Shown here: positions 36,801 to 48,478 of the stretch, one piece after another
Layout of the letters: each line of letters starts with the position of its first letter
Position numbering within the stretch: the first letter of the stretch is position 1
DNA from: Klebsormidium nitens
Lineage: Eukaryota > Streptophyta > Klebsormidiophyceae > Klebsormidiales > Klebsormidiaceae
Direction of reading: 5' to 3'
DNA length: 64,000 nt
Assembly: GCA_000708835.1 (NCBI GenBank)
Contig: DF237121.1
Coordinates: 1,953 to 65,952 of the forward strand
The notes under the pieces: model-generated
Databases searched by the model: none
What the model was told of the DNA's origin: nothing
Seen by the model: the letters and a program-made list of their open reading frames with translations, nothing else
Made by a program: the position numbers and the translations under genes

Positions 36801-39800
36801 TCAGCATCGATTGCACCGACAAGCTCCGCCTGTGCGGCCCCTCGATCGCCTGCAGCGTGCGGTACGCCTCGAGCCCCGTCTGCACTTTCTCCGTCGTCTT
36901 CAGAACGTACGCGAGCGCGCCGTCGAGCCGCACGCCTAGTTCTTCTTGCCTGTCCGCGAGTTGCTGCGCTTCGGCGATGAACCCAGCGTGGATCAACGTC
37001 CTGAAACCACGAGGTTAGCTGTCAGGTTTGAGTTTGACAATAAAAATCAGGGTTAAGATAATTGGGGTTGAAGGCTTTGATCAGCGCGCCGTCGAGCCGC
37101 ACGCCTAGTTGTTTCTGCCTGTCCGCGAGTTGCTGCGCTTCGGCTATGATCCCAGCATGGATCAACGTCCTGCAGTAGCGAATCTAGGCAACTTCTGGAT
37201 CCGGTCTGTGAATTTCAGGGTTACAATTTTCCGCGTTAAAGACCAATTCTGCGCGTCGTAGAGCCGCACGCCTAGTTGTTCCTGCCTGTCCGCGAATTGC
37301 TAGTTACGAATCTAATGTGGATCAACGTCCTGCAAAAGGGAGGTTAAGCTTTGTCAGATTCTGGATCCGGCGTGTAATCCTTAGGGTTAAACATGTCGAT
37401 TAAAGACCAATTCTGCGCGTCGTCGAGCCGCACGCCTAGTTCCTCTTGCCGGTCCGCGAGTTGCTGGGCTTCGGCGATGACTCCAGCGTGGATCAACGTC
37501 CTGCAAAGTCGGGGTTGGGTTTCAGAATTTAAATACGACGCTGAGAAGATTTAGAATGAAGATCGTCAGTGCTAAGATTGTCAGGGTTCGGGGCTACGAG
37601 TAGGGCGCCATCGAGCCCCTCGCCCGGTTCCTCATCTGTCTGCGAGTTGTTGCGCCTCAGCTACGAGACCGTAGTGAATCGACGTTCTGTAAACACAAGA
37701 TTGGCTCTTATAAGTTTGATTTAACGTTTGAGTTCAGAGTTGGGAGTGTCAGGGTTAAGGGCTACGATCAAGGTGCCTTCAAAGCGCACGCCCTAGTTCG
37801 TTGTGCCGGTCTGCGAGCTGCTGCGCTTTGGCTACGAATCCAGCGTGGATCAGCGTCCTGCAAAAGTCGGGATTGGGTTTCAGAAGCTCAATCTGACGCT
37901 CAGGATTCAGAAGGAGGATCTTCAAAGTTAAGATTGTAAGAGTTCAGAAACATGAATAGGGCGCCGTCGAGCCCCAAGCCTGATTCTTCCTCTGTCTGCG
38001 ATTGGTTGCGCCTCAGCTGCGAGCGAGCCCGGAGTGAATCAGCGTCCTGTGAACAACAAATTGGCCCGTATGATTCCTTTCGCCGTTTCGATTCAAGATT
38101 AGGATTGTCAGGGTCAAGGGCCACGATCAACGTGCCTTCGAGCCGCACGCCTGTTTGTTTGTTTGCATGAGACTGCCAGCTCCTTTGACACTGGAATTTG
38201 ACGTGCAGAGAACAGGATTCGGTGGGAAAACTGGCCACGTGCTTGAGCATAGAACTAGCATGAGACCCTCACATATTTTGATACTAAATCGAAAACAGAG
38301 AATTTGAAAACTGGTTTCTGTACCTGAGCATTGAAACCAATGTTAGCACCCCCAGCGCTTGGAGTCCCCCCTCCGGCTCCAAAATCTCCTGCACGATCAC
38401 CCGCGCCTCCTCCGTTCTTCCGATCGTCGAGAGCGCCTGTATCAGCCGGTTCGCGACGCGCGAGGGCTCCTTATACTTCATGCTCCGGATCTCTTCCACG
38501 GTCACACCCGACTCCAGAAGCGCGACGAACGCCGGCCGTTGATTCAGCTCGTTCCCCGTCTGCTCGACCCAGCTCTTGTAGAACGCGTGGATCTCGTCGC
38601 GCGGGCGCCGCAGCTCGTGCATCGCGCGCACGACCATGTCGGCAGCTTTCATGCGCATCGGCCAGCGGTTCGCCTGGGCTTCCTCGTACATCGGGACGAT
38701 TTTCTCGGGCATGTTGGAGTGGAGGCACGCGCCGAGAAACTGCTGGACGACCATGTCGTTGCCTTTGGCGGCAAGAGAGCGGTACCTAGTGGAAGATATT
38801 GATTGAGTGTCATTCTTTTGAATCCTCTGGTCTTCTACTTTGATCGGTCATTCCTGTTGCCTTGGAACGGGTCATTTAGAGCGGGACGTAAATTAGAAGG
38901 CATGGCCTGGGGAGAAGAAGCTTGAATCTATTCTCGCTTTTCGATTGAATCCTTCGTCCGTGTTTATTCCAAGAGCCTGGAATGAGGGTGAACGGGTACA
39001 ACAAAAGTCAAGCTTGACAAAGAAAAATTCGAGAGATAAAAGCTGGATGTAAGACCACAAGCGAGAGAAAAAGGCTTAATCACATACGACAAGATTTTGC
39101 CATATTCAACTTTGATTGTTGAGGACGAAACTTCTTGGTGACGTGAATGATCATGAAGAGTCCTCAGAAGAAGCCCCAAACTCTGGTATACTCAGGACTT
39201 GAGGAAAGGAACTTTGAAAACTTCAGGCTCGACCAGCCGCTACCAAATACAGATTCGGAATCTGCAACACTTCAAATCAGCAGGAGAGCGGTGCTGAGAT
39301 CATTGTCTATCTACGACAAGCGAAAACTGCAGTCTACGAGCGTGCAATTGCAGGAACATCAGAAGTGCAAATGAAATTCAACTACTCATGCATCCTGTCT
39401 GCGTCGATGGAGTATCAAAATTGGAAGAATTGCCCCACTCTCCTGTAATTTCTGTATCAGTCATTGTTTATGAAGCGTTGGGTGTTCTTCGTAAGAAGCA
39501 TGTCAATAGAAAGTGTGTATGATCCTCCTGATAGCAAGTTTATTCATCTCCTGTCGAGGAGGGAAAGCAGCGTCAGAGGTGCGCTCTCTGAAATTGTAAG
39601 TTGACTCCAATCCGTCATGATCGCAGATTGACTAATGTTTTAAAAACGCCGCCAGGGCGCCAGAACCGCTTACTTCCCCCACAAAACCACACTCTGATCT
39701 CCATCCCTATGTTCCTTTTCCTCATTGCAAAGAACAGCGCCAAGGCTACTGACTTCTACAACAAGCCCACATTCCCACTTGAACATCTCTCTTCTGAAAG

Positions 39801-40743
39801 GATAGCGCGACCTTGTCCCCCATGTAACATTCTCATCACGACAATTTCATTGAACTCTGGTAAAGAGAAAACAGCCCAGGATTGCTTACTTCTCCCACAA
39901 GCCCATGATCTCATCCCCCATCCCCGCCGCCGCCAGCACTTGCAGCAGCGGATCCAACAAATCCTCCAGCGGATCCTTCTTAGCCCCGGTATCCCGTCGC
40001 AGCCACCACTCAAACGCATTCAACGCCCGCCTCGCGTCATCTTGCGAGCACCGATACTGCGGGCCTTCGTCCGCCTCCTCCCCCTCGATGGTGACCCTAC
40101 GAGCCCGCCCTGGCCCCTTTGCGATCTGGAAGATGACTGCTCGCAGCGCGCGAACGTCAATGTCCTTTCCGTTTAGTTTCCCGTCCGGTAGCTGAGCATC
40201 CAAGTCCACGTCCGGGGCCCACCGCCTGAGGGCATTCAAGAGCTTCCCGCGCATCTCGAGCCGGGACCGTGCCGACGGCCGGCGCGGTTTTTGTCCCCGA
40301 TCACTTTGCGGTGGCGTCCGTTCTCGCGGCCGCTCAACGTCTTCCCACGAAATGTCCTTCCGCTCACCCTTCTCCTGCTGCAATGCCGTCTGATCGCTTT
40401 CTTCAACATTCCCTTCTGCAAACTCTTCGTTGCTTTCCCGGCCACCCGCCTCACTTACTGCTGCCGCCGCGTCAGTACCCAAAGTTCGAAAGTGGACAGA
40501 AGGTTTCACTGCATTGGCCACCCTACCATTACCACCAGAGCGTTGCAATGGGGGAAGAGAAAGGAGCAAGCAACTCTCTTCCAATTGCGACCCAGTGCCC
40601 TCTGCGTAAACGCTGTCTGTCACGTTGCATTCCGCTAGCAATTGACCGGGTTCTGCCTGAAAAGCGGCGACGCTGGCAGGCCTGAGAACCTGCTGAACCA
40701 GCCTGCCCAGGCCCAGCGTGCGAGCACCCAAATGCAGCGCCAT
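33839..40743 (-). CDS. PPR-like helical-repeat protein, probably organellar
   Basis: Five exons (40743-39890, 38785-38324, 37000-36754, 36056-35878, 34214-33839) join to 705 codons plus stop with matching phases. The first 30 residues (MALHLGARTLGLGRLVQQVL start) have Arg and no acidic residues, as in a mitochondrial or plastid presequence. Residues to about 200 are low-complexity and charged. From about 285 to 610 the protein is a chain of helix pairs resembling pentatricopeptide units, for example MPEKIVPMYEEAQANRWPM, IHAGFIAEAQQLADRQEELG and VIQRLALANRVAEVEEVLADY. The repeats are too degenerate for me to predict an RNA code. The tail (about 665-705) is a Glu/Thr/Ala-rich acidic run encoded by a hexamer microsatellite. 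A role in organelle RNA metabolism is inferred from the fold only; another TPR-like scaffold is possible. Confidence 0.82.
33911..33946 (-). repeat. Coding hexamer microsatellite
   Basis: TTCCGT/TTCCGC units on the plus strand (GAAACG/GAAGCG on the coding strand) give the Glu-Thr/Glu-Ala run near the C-terminus of the PPR-like protein. Length changes in hexamers keep the frame, so the acidic tail is likely variable between strains. Confidence 0.8.
34920..35935 (-). repeat. Exon-edge tandem array, PPR-like exon 4 donor
   Basis: About eight units of roughly 140 bp. The rightmost (about 35871-35935) contains the true 3' end of exon 4 and its GTGAGG donor. Copies at about 35727, 35585, 35446, 35305, 35173, 35060 and 34920 repeat the plus-strand block CTCCTCAAAGGCTTTTTCGG and then GACGTCCTGCG. 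On the minus strand each reads as a version of the peptide VSVLPEKAFEE followed by a donor. Similarity decays with distance into the intron, the leftmost two being faint. Confidence 0.88.
36173..36225 (-). repeat. Exon-edge copy, PPR-like exon 4 acceptor
   Basis: Upstream of the true exon 4 acceptor (minus strand CAG then GCGTACTTGGCTGG) lies a diverged copy (CAG then GTGTACCTGGCCGG) that continues for about 50 bp into exon-like sequence before similarity is lost. The same exon therefore has boundary copies on both sides. Confidence 0.7.
36915..38165 (-). repeat. Exon-edge tandem array, PPR-like exon 3 acceptor
   Basis: The true exon 3 start (plus strand about 36915-37003, coding for TLIHAGFIAEAQQLADRQEE) is followed upstream in the intron by about seven copies, at roughly 37083-37170, 37253-37332, 37417-37502, 37605-37690, 37770-37860, 37962-38050 and 38123-38165. 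They share blocks such as GAGCCGCACGCCTAGTT and GTGGATCAACGTCCTG. The period is about 165-190 bp. The 37417-37502 copy is nearly intact; those farther away carry frameshifts and stops. Confidence 0.9.
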
Positions 40744-42338
40744 GATGGAGAGAATCTGATCGCAACGCTGAAAAGAACTGGAAATTGGGATGTTCCCTGT
40801 TCTCTTTTCAGCTAGAGTCCATTAGGGTTTTGAGTCGCACTCATGCATACTATCAAGTTCATGCATGAGCGCACGCAAAAGAATGCCTTAAAAACCCTAA
40901 TCGTCTGAATCTTTTAACTATTTAAGAGTAAATCCCAAATACTTGAAGCGATCTCCAGAACAGCGCTCAGCTCTGGTCATGCAGTCTGCATGTTCCACAG
41001 CGTCGTTCTACCGTCTAGCTTCTCATGCCAGCTACCTATAGGCTTCTTTGATCTACCGCGTAGTGACTTTCTATACATACTGCATCAATACATCACATTA
41101 CCGTCTCGAGTCATGCATCATGTTCACATCGCTTCATTGAATACGTTATCACGGTGTTGCGGGACAGCTTATGGCCACATGCGCATCCACGAACTTCATG
41201 GCGGCAATGGCCTTCGTATACTATTAATTGTTGCATGGTCGCGGATGGAGGAACATGAAATATAACAGACCGCGAATTCGGTGCTTAATTCCTCAATGAT
41301 CATCATATATATATGATTTCCTTTTGATACTTGCATGCACTACTAGGTTGAGCTCAAACCTATATATAGCGCTTTAGTACGTACGTCGTGTCGTAAACAC
41401 GGTGTGTATGTACCTGTATCACTATATACGTACATAGCGATCATGCATATGCATGATCGAGCTAGTTATATTCCTTGATCGACAATGCGCAAACGCCGAT
41501 CGCGGTCCACTGCCGCGTTGAAAATCATGGTTAAAGATGCCACTGAGCGTTTAATCATACAGGCGGCCTATTACAGCGCGCCCGGCGCCGCCCATTTCAA
41601 TCGAATCTTAAAAGAATTCACAATTGCCAGCCTGGTGGAATTGACCGGATGGATTTAATATGGACTCAGTGGTCGGGTCGATATATTCATCGATCACGTT
41701 GGAAATAAACCAATAAACACTGACCGTCATGCACTGATAGCGGCAGAGGGCAACTTATTGCTAGCGCATGGGGGTTTTGATTGAATTGACGGCGGTTGCG
41801 GGCCAGTGGCGCCTATGGTCATGGCACGGTGAATGATCATGCATGATTGACTGGCGCCTCCGGGCATGGCAGATTATTTCGACGGTCAATCCAGACTTGA
41901 AACGTAATTGTACGATCAGCTCCGACGAGCGCGGAAGTTGAGAAAAGTTCGGGACAAAAATATTGGTCAGTATGCATCCACAAAAACTAAAGCAAAGCCT
42001 GGTCGTTGACCGGGCTCGGTAGTGGGGTGGTTTTGGTTTATCCTGAAAGTGGCCATCCTGCCGTAAGATGCCGATAGAGTCCCTCGCCCCTCATAACATG
42101 TTAGCTATACCAACCGTAGGGGCAAGCCTTTGTTATAAAAATGGTCGCAACATCAACCTAATCACGACGGCATGTCCAAATATCCGTTAGTCAAGTCACT
42201 CACAAAAATCATCAAGCCATCAAAGCACTCACAGTCTGTAAAGCTACTAACTTGTACGAAAATGCTTCTCGTTTATAAACAAACCTTACCTGAAGGTTTT
42301 AATCTTTCAAAACTTTGACAACTGCTGACTGTTCGAAC
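40744..42338. other. Intergenic region between PPR-like 5' end and ARD 3' end
   Basis: No gene seen. It holds the promoter of the PPR-like gene, a microsatellite-like ATATAT/CATGATC-rich stretch (about 41290-41460), and the ARD 3' flank. Confidence 0.6.
40821..40901 (-). promoter_or_regulatory. Inverted telo-box pair upstream of the PPR-like gene
   Basis: ATTAGGGTTTTG near 40821 and AAAAACCCTAATC near 40889 are copies in opposite orientation of the plant telo-box (AAACCCTAA), about 70 bp apart and 80-160 bp upstream of the start codon. Telo-boxes are known in plant promoters of ribosomal and other growth-linked genes. ATGCATGAGC repeats lie between them. Confidence 0.5.
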
Positions 42339-45300
42339 TCAATTCACGGACACTGCTGGGGCCTTATGCACGAATGCGTCCACGTACGACTTCCTGCAAA
42401 GCAAAAACAAAACAGGTTGGATGTGGTGATGAAGACTTTGGGACTATTTCGAACGGCGGTGGTGGGAGGTCGTCAAAGCAACAAAGTGATCTGAAGACAC
42501 GAAACTTTCGCCAAACCTTTCGGACAAGATACTTCAAGGTCTGCGGCAGCATTTGTCACGAAAGCATAGGGAAAATCCAATCACGAAATGTTGACTGCGG
42601 CCAAACGGAGTAAGACGACGCAAAGGAGGATAGAGATAAGGACTAGAGATTGAAAAGTTGCCGTTACCTGATGGGGTGATCATCCACCGGCCGGTTGATG
42701 GGAGTCCATACTGGCTCGCCAACAAACAGCCGCAGAGCCTGTACATGTAAAAGCGACGAATGACGTCAGCAATACATCATCTCAGTAGACGAGCGTGAAA
42801 GGTGTCTTGTTGCATGGGTTACCTGATGGACCGCAAATGATTATAGAACCTGCCATACTCGTACAAGGCTGCTCATCAAAAGCGTGGAGGGTTGAGCAGA
42901 GAAACAGAAAGGAAGCACCTGAAAGAGCGCATCCTGTGGCCTGTAACACCTCCGACCACAAACCGCAGAAACAATTACAATGGCCGCCGAGCAGGATTTG
43001 AAGTGCAATACGGTCCGTCCAACGACATAGTCCCCCAGGACACGCCAATACGATTCAAAGCATCCTTTGAAAGGGCGTCAGCGAAAGAGGAGGCTGCGCG
43101 AATAACGAGAGGTAGTTTTCGGTGCTCCCACTATGATTGGGTAGCAATACTCCGAATAAGGACCTTAGCCATCACAGTCTCTCAAAGACAGTTTTGACCA
43201 CTCCGCTGTGGCCGTCCCGCGGAATCCGTTCCGCTGTGGTCGTCCCGCCTCACCTTGATGTAGTTGTTCTCGTCGAGGGTGAAGCGGTGGTACATGCCCG
43301 CTGGCAGCACGATCATGTCGCCCTTCCGGACCAGGATGCGGATCCACTTGTCATTTGCGTCCCGGACATCAAAGTAGCCTGCCAGACGGAAGTATACGGT
43401 AATCAAAGACGACGTTAGGGAGATGGGCGACAGCCAGTGTCAAAATGTCGCCCTTCCGGACCAGGATGCGGACCCATTTGTCGTCCGCGTCCCGGACATC
43501 AAAGTAGCCTGCAATGACGGACAAAGTATTCATTCCCGGGCTTGCCTAGTTCCTGCGAGTTCGCTTTTGGCATCTTTCTTCTTTCGTGTGTACCAGGCTT
43601 CTTTCGTGTGTAGCAGGCAAAGTGGTGCTTGCTCACTAAAGAAGATAAAGGGGCGATAGCGAATGTCAAAAATAGAATCTGATTCTTTTTAGCAGAAACG
43701 AGCTGAAAAAGAAAGGTTTTTTTCGTCCGTATCCCGCAGATCGAAGTAGCCTGCCAGACAGAAGGATACGGTGAATAAAGACGACGTTAGGGATATGAGC
43801 GACAGCCAGTGTCAAAATGTCGCCCTCCCGGACCAGAATGCGGATCCACTTGTCGGCCCGCGTCCCGGACATCGAAGTGGCCTACTAGTTTCTCAAATGT
43901 ACAAAAGACAAACAATTTGTCGTCTACATCCCGCCCATCGAAGTAGCCTGCAAAGAAGGACAAGAGTCTAAGGTCATTGGAAAAGATGTTAGGGACACGG
44001 GCGACAGCCAGTGTCGAAAAAGAGGAGATTGTTTCTCCTTTGCAGAAACGAGCTGACAGAAGAAACGTGTCGTCTGCGTCCCGGACGTCGAAGTAGCCTG
44101 CCAGACTGAAGTATAAGGTAATTAGGGATAAGGACGATCGCCAGTGTCAGATTGTCGCCCTTCCGGGCCAGGATGCGGATCCACTTTTCGGCCGCGTCAC
44201 GACATCGAAGTAGCCTGCGAGGACAGACAGAATAATGAGGTCGTTTTTTGAGTCAGGATGCAGATCCATTTGTAGTCCGCGTCCCGCACATCGGAGTAGC
44301 CTGCGAGGACAGACGAAAGTAAAAGGTCATTGGAAAAGACGTTAGGGACACGGGCGAAAGCCGATGTAAGAATACAGAATCTGTTTCTTCTTTGCAGAAA
44401 CAAGCTCGAAGAAGACAAGAACTAGATATTCCGGCAAAAGTACTTGTTATGTACCGAGGATTGCTTTCTAGCAAACGACTCGAATTCTTGGAGGGACGGG
44501 CAGGTAATCAAATTACGCCCACAACAAGGTAAACTGGTGTATGTCCTCTGGCAAGTACACTCGGTAGAAGCAATTCAAACTGAAGGCCTCTAATCCACCT
44601 GTGGCCGTCTCTTCAACCGATGGGTCTCACTGCAAAGAACCGGCTTGCCAAAAAGAACATGGTATGGCACGCAATAGGCTACAAGACACGTTCGAAAGGG
44701 AGACGAAACGAGCCTCACGCAAGGTGCTAAACCGCCATTCGCAGTTGTCAGCGTCTCTTCTCATCGTAATCCTCCTATAAACCGGAAACACGAGACCAAC
44801 CAATGACCAGAAAGGACGAAGAAGCGAAGCGACGAACTGACAGACAGTGACGGACAAGCAGAATAAACCAACGGGAAAGTGGGTCGAGTACTTAACAAAG
44901 AACGGCGTCGCATAACAAGGCACTTACCACTGCCGTCAAGGCAGTACCGGATCTCCTCGTCGGTGTGAATGTGCTCCTCGAAGAAGCTCTTGATTTTGAC
45001 CTCGTAGTTGGGCAGCTTGTCGGGGCTCACCGTGATGAGATCCTGCCACATGGCAAAGAGACGTCAGAGAAAGCTTGAATAACGTGTCCAATGGCTTCGA
45101 AACGATACTTGACCAATGAAAAAACGGAGACGTCAAAATTGAGCCGAAGCTGTGGGACAATCTACATTGCAGGAGCAGAACAAGATCAGTTTCTCGAATC
45201 TCGATAAAAGCCTTAGTATTACTTCAATGAATTTTGAACATAGGTAGGCAAGAATCAGGCATCAGATTCTTACAAACTTTCATCGACAAGAAACGGATCG

Positions 45301-47401
45301 AAGGGTGACAACATGCACTGTTCTGCGAGCAAGTGCCCATTTTGGTAATCGCGACATCGTGGACCAAATACTGCGGTTCCTACAATTCTGAAAAAATCAA
45401 CGCAATTCACTTTTTAACGCCCCACACTCAATGTTGGTAACACCATTAAAAATGCGGAACCCATTTAACAACGAAAGTGTGAATAACTCAGTGAGATGAA
45501 AAGGGACAAAAGTGAACCGTCGTCTGCATGGCGGGGTCAATTCGCAGACCAGAACGGTAGATATAATCTATGTACAAAATAGCTGTTAAACGATGAAGCA
45601 GAACAGATCCGGCGGTGCAAGCTTTGAAAGCTCTTGTCACGACGAGCATGATGCATACACTCATCAAACCTGCAATATGTCGGAGTAGACAGTTTCTGTA
45701 CCAATGTAGAAAGTGGGCCTTGGAGACAGTTCTACGACAACCCCGACAAGCTTTTCAAGTGCAGCGCCAGTTCCTCCTTCCAAGAAACCCTTCAAATCTT
45801 CAACTTCATCAGTAGAAGAAAACGAGAGAGAAGGTCTGAAGAGGCAACAAACAGGTGAAAGAGAAGGAGAAGCGAAAGAAGAAAGAGTAAGAGAGAGGAA
45901 ACAGCCAGGCCTCACCTGGTAGCTGTAGTTCCTGTCCTTTCTAATCTGCTGCAACTCAGGGTCCGTCTCATACTTGTCTGCGTCCAGCACCCAGTGCACC
46001 ACCCCAAGCTCCGCCAATTGCTCCCGAGACACCGGCTGGTTTGGCTCCAGCTTGTGCGACCACCGCTGATCTGCATCAGAATCGTCCATGTACCAGGCCT
46101 CAGGCCTCTGCAAAATGAAGAATGAGAAATCAGGGACATCTGTTATTGTATATATACAAAAGAAGTGGGGAGTTTGGATCAGTGCTTCTTGGAAGCCTGT
46201 CTAACGGGCTGGTTCGGCTCCAGCTTGTGCAGCAACCGCTGGTCTGCGTCAGAGTCATCCATGTACCAGGCCTCAGGCCTCTGCAAAACACAAGATCATC
46301 AATTGAGGCTAAACGCGTGAAGGTTTTTCCCCTAGTAGAATGCTTTCGCAAGGTCCATTTGACATGGTCATGTCTGGCAATTGGTCCGCAGCAGAGTCGT
46401 TCACGTACCAAGCCTTGGCCCTCTGCACAAACCAAGAACATCTGTTGTCCTTAAAACGACCCTAACGTGCGGGATTTGTTTCGTGCTTCTGCAAAGTCCG
46501 TCTTGGTGGGGTGGTCTGACTGAGCTTGTGCGGCAATTGGTGGACTGCATCGACATCATCCATGTACAAGGCCCCAGGCCTCTGCAGAAACCAAGATTAA
46601 TCATTAACATATGGTGTTGGAAGGGTGTAGTTAGTTTCTTTAACGATTTGACCGGGTGATCTGGTCGACAAAACCGCTTGTCTGTGTCAAAACCACCCTG
46701 TACCACCTTATACCAAGCTTCAGGCCTCTGCCAAAACTTCATACCCCTCACAGCATTTAAGTAAGAGAGAGTGATTTTACCCAGTTTTTTCTACACTTTG
46801 GAAACGTTGTGGCTTCTTAATGTAAGTGTATTGCGAGGCCGCACACCCCTGTACCGAGAAAAAGAAGTCGATGCAAACAGTATCCACCAAGAGCTTTAAC
46901 ATATCCTGATCTCAAATGCTTCTTGCGGACTTAAACTGGACAGCCTGGTTTGCATGTGCGCCTTGCAATCGCTACATCAGACATGCCCCGGGTGTCTTTG
47001 CATTTTGATGCAAAGAGAAGGGCTAATCTGGACTTCATCTGGACGCCTGCAACCGAAATGTCCACCAGAGAAGATTGGCTAAGCATTAGCACTTCCCATC
47101 TATCCTGCTTATGTGACTCAAAGTTCGACCCTTTCTTGTGCTCTCCACCGTGCCCAACAAACCCAGAAAACCAATGGGAATCTCCCTAGCAGAAGCTTTC
47201 AGTCACACCGATAAAGCATCCACAACAAGAGCACTCCAGTATCTGAAGACTGTTGCTCAGTAGATGATAGAGGCGCTCTTTGAAATTGACAAGCTTCCAT
47301 GATAAAGCACTGCAGCAGCTTGCCGCTACCCATGCTGCCTGACTCTCCTGGTTTCCAAAATGTTTGGTAGGAATACTCACCACAGCATTTGCAGCCGCCA
47401 T
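42339..47401 (-). CDS. ARD: Acireductone dioxygenase
   Basis: Six exons (47401-47381, 46107-45916, 45042-44928, 43378-43254, 42738-42668, 42393-42339) join to 192 codons plus stop with matching phases. The enzyme is a small cupin that oxidises acireductone in the methionine salvage cycle; with Fe it gives the ketoacid of methionine, with Ni an off-pathway split. The metal ligands are all present: His95, His97 and Glu101 in [12 protein letters not shown], and His140 in AGMYHRF. Other family marks are [25 protein letters not shown] and [14 protein letters not shown]. The first exon is only 21 bp and codes for seven residues (MAAANAV) before a 1.27-kb intron. It was chosen because it has an ATG, a consensus GTGAGT donor and the right phase. 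Location is probably cytosolic, as no targeting peptide is seen. Confidence 0.95.
43319..44325 (-). repeat. Exon-edge tandem array, ARD exon 4 acceptor
   Basis: The true exon 4 start, its acceptor and about 60 bp of intron (plus strand about 43319-43446) are copied upstream near 43447, 43715, 43819, 43918, 44065, 44154 and 44260. The 43447 copy is nearly identical over about 65 bp (shared block CGCCCTTCCGGACCAGGATG, then AAAGTAGCCTGC). Each copy restores the CAG acceptor and the GYFDVRD peptide but stops before the metal-ligand His, and none has a donor in place. Confidence 0.9.
46011..46740 (-). repeat. Exon-edge tandem array, ARD exon 2 acceptor
   Basis: The start of exon 2, with its acceptor (plus strand CCAGGCCTCAGGCCTCTGCA at about 46093-46112), is repeated at 46190-46285, 46363-46430, 46505-46590 and 46655-46735, a spacing of about 160 bp. 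The nearest copy keeps about 25 codons of recognisable exon ([14 protein letters not shown], then KLEPNQPV). Copies farther away are progressively worn. Confidence 0.88.
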
Positions 47402-48478
47402 GCCGCCTTCACAAACGCCCAACTTCTGCCGGAGTTCAGGCGTTGACAGTGCGCCCACAACCCTGTGAAACAACCCCGCCCTACAAACTCTAGTGTACCT
47501 ATCGTACTCGTCTAATGGCAGGCGCCTTCTAAGTTCTAGGAACTAGCTTCGCTTTCTCTGTCTCGCTCAATGACAAGATGGTTTCTTTCGGTCCAGATCC
47601 AGATGTCTGGTTTTGCTCAAAAAATAAGCATCATTTCATAATGACATATCAAAACAAGCTAGATTGGAGAGATCTCCAGAGCTCGTCTCTCGTGCAGCGA
47701 ACCTTGAAAATTGAGTCGGGTCTACAGAACAAACCAACCTCGTGTGCGGTGACAACTTGGTACAAGTGACCTTATTCTCAAAACTTTGAGTGGGCGCATT
47801 GCAGAACCAGGCTTTTGCTGCCTGGTTGTAACCAGAACGCGCCCGCGTTGGTTAACCAAACAGGATCCCAAACCCCATTTGATCGCGGCTATCTGCATGC
47901 TGAAACTTGTGAAACTGATGTCAGTGAAAGCAAAGCTGGATGACAGGGAGCAAGTGAACTGGTTGAACTTGAAGGAAAACCGCCTTTGAAAGGAGGTGGT
48001 CAAGGCAATCTGAATGTGTTCAGAATCTTCCAAGTGACCAGCTTTCGATACTGGTCGTCTTGTCCACGCTTGAGGGGCTCCCGCAATTGGAAAGGGTTTG
48101 AGCGTTCGATCCGACAAATATCAGCAAGTTTGATGATACGAGATTGGATCCAGCTTTTGTTTAAAAGAGGTGAACTGATTGCTTGATGCACAGCCAAATC
48201 TCTGTGCTAGCCCCTGAGGAATAGCTGCACTTTGAAGCAAACCTGATCAGCAACATACGGCCTGCCAAAGTGAAAAGGAATCAGCGCAGCTCCTATGCTC
48301 AGCTGAAAAACCACCGTTCGTGACTAGCTTACTATATTGAGCTATTGTCGGGTCGTGCAAGAGATCTCATCGTATGTAACGGAGGCAATTCCTAGCCTTC
48401 ATCCGTTCCTCTTTCAAGATCTCATCGTTTGTGGCCAGCACAAAACCCTTGAGCTTTCATCGCCAGTGGGAGTTCAAA
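47402..48478. promoter_or_regulatory. Shared 5' region between ARD and YIP
   Basis: A 1,077-bp stretch between divergent start codons. A TC-rich direct repeat (AAGAGATCTCATCG... and AAGATCTCATCG) lies at about 48358-48430, just upstream of the YIP start. No TATA box or named element could be assigned safely. Confidence 0.5.

Noticed and set aside
34920-38165. Reading the repeats as a satellite or a CRISPR-like array
   Set aside because: Each unit aligns to a true exon edge of the gene it lies in, spacers are not unique conserved-length inserts, and the genome is eukaryotic.
38331-38802. Two plus-strand frames of about 150 codons
   Set aside because: Antisense shadows of PPR-like exon 2 in GC-rich coding sequence, with Arg/Pro/Ser-rich nonsense composition.
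43447-44325. ARD copies as alternative (mutually exclusive) exons
   Set aside because: They end before the metal-ligand histidine, lack donors and accumulate frameshifts, so they cannot replace exon 4.
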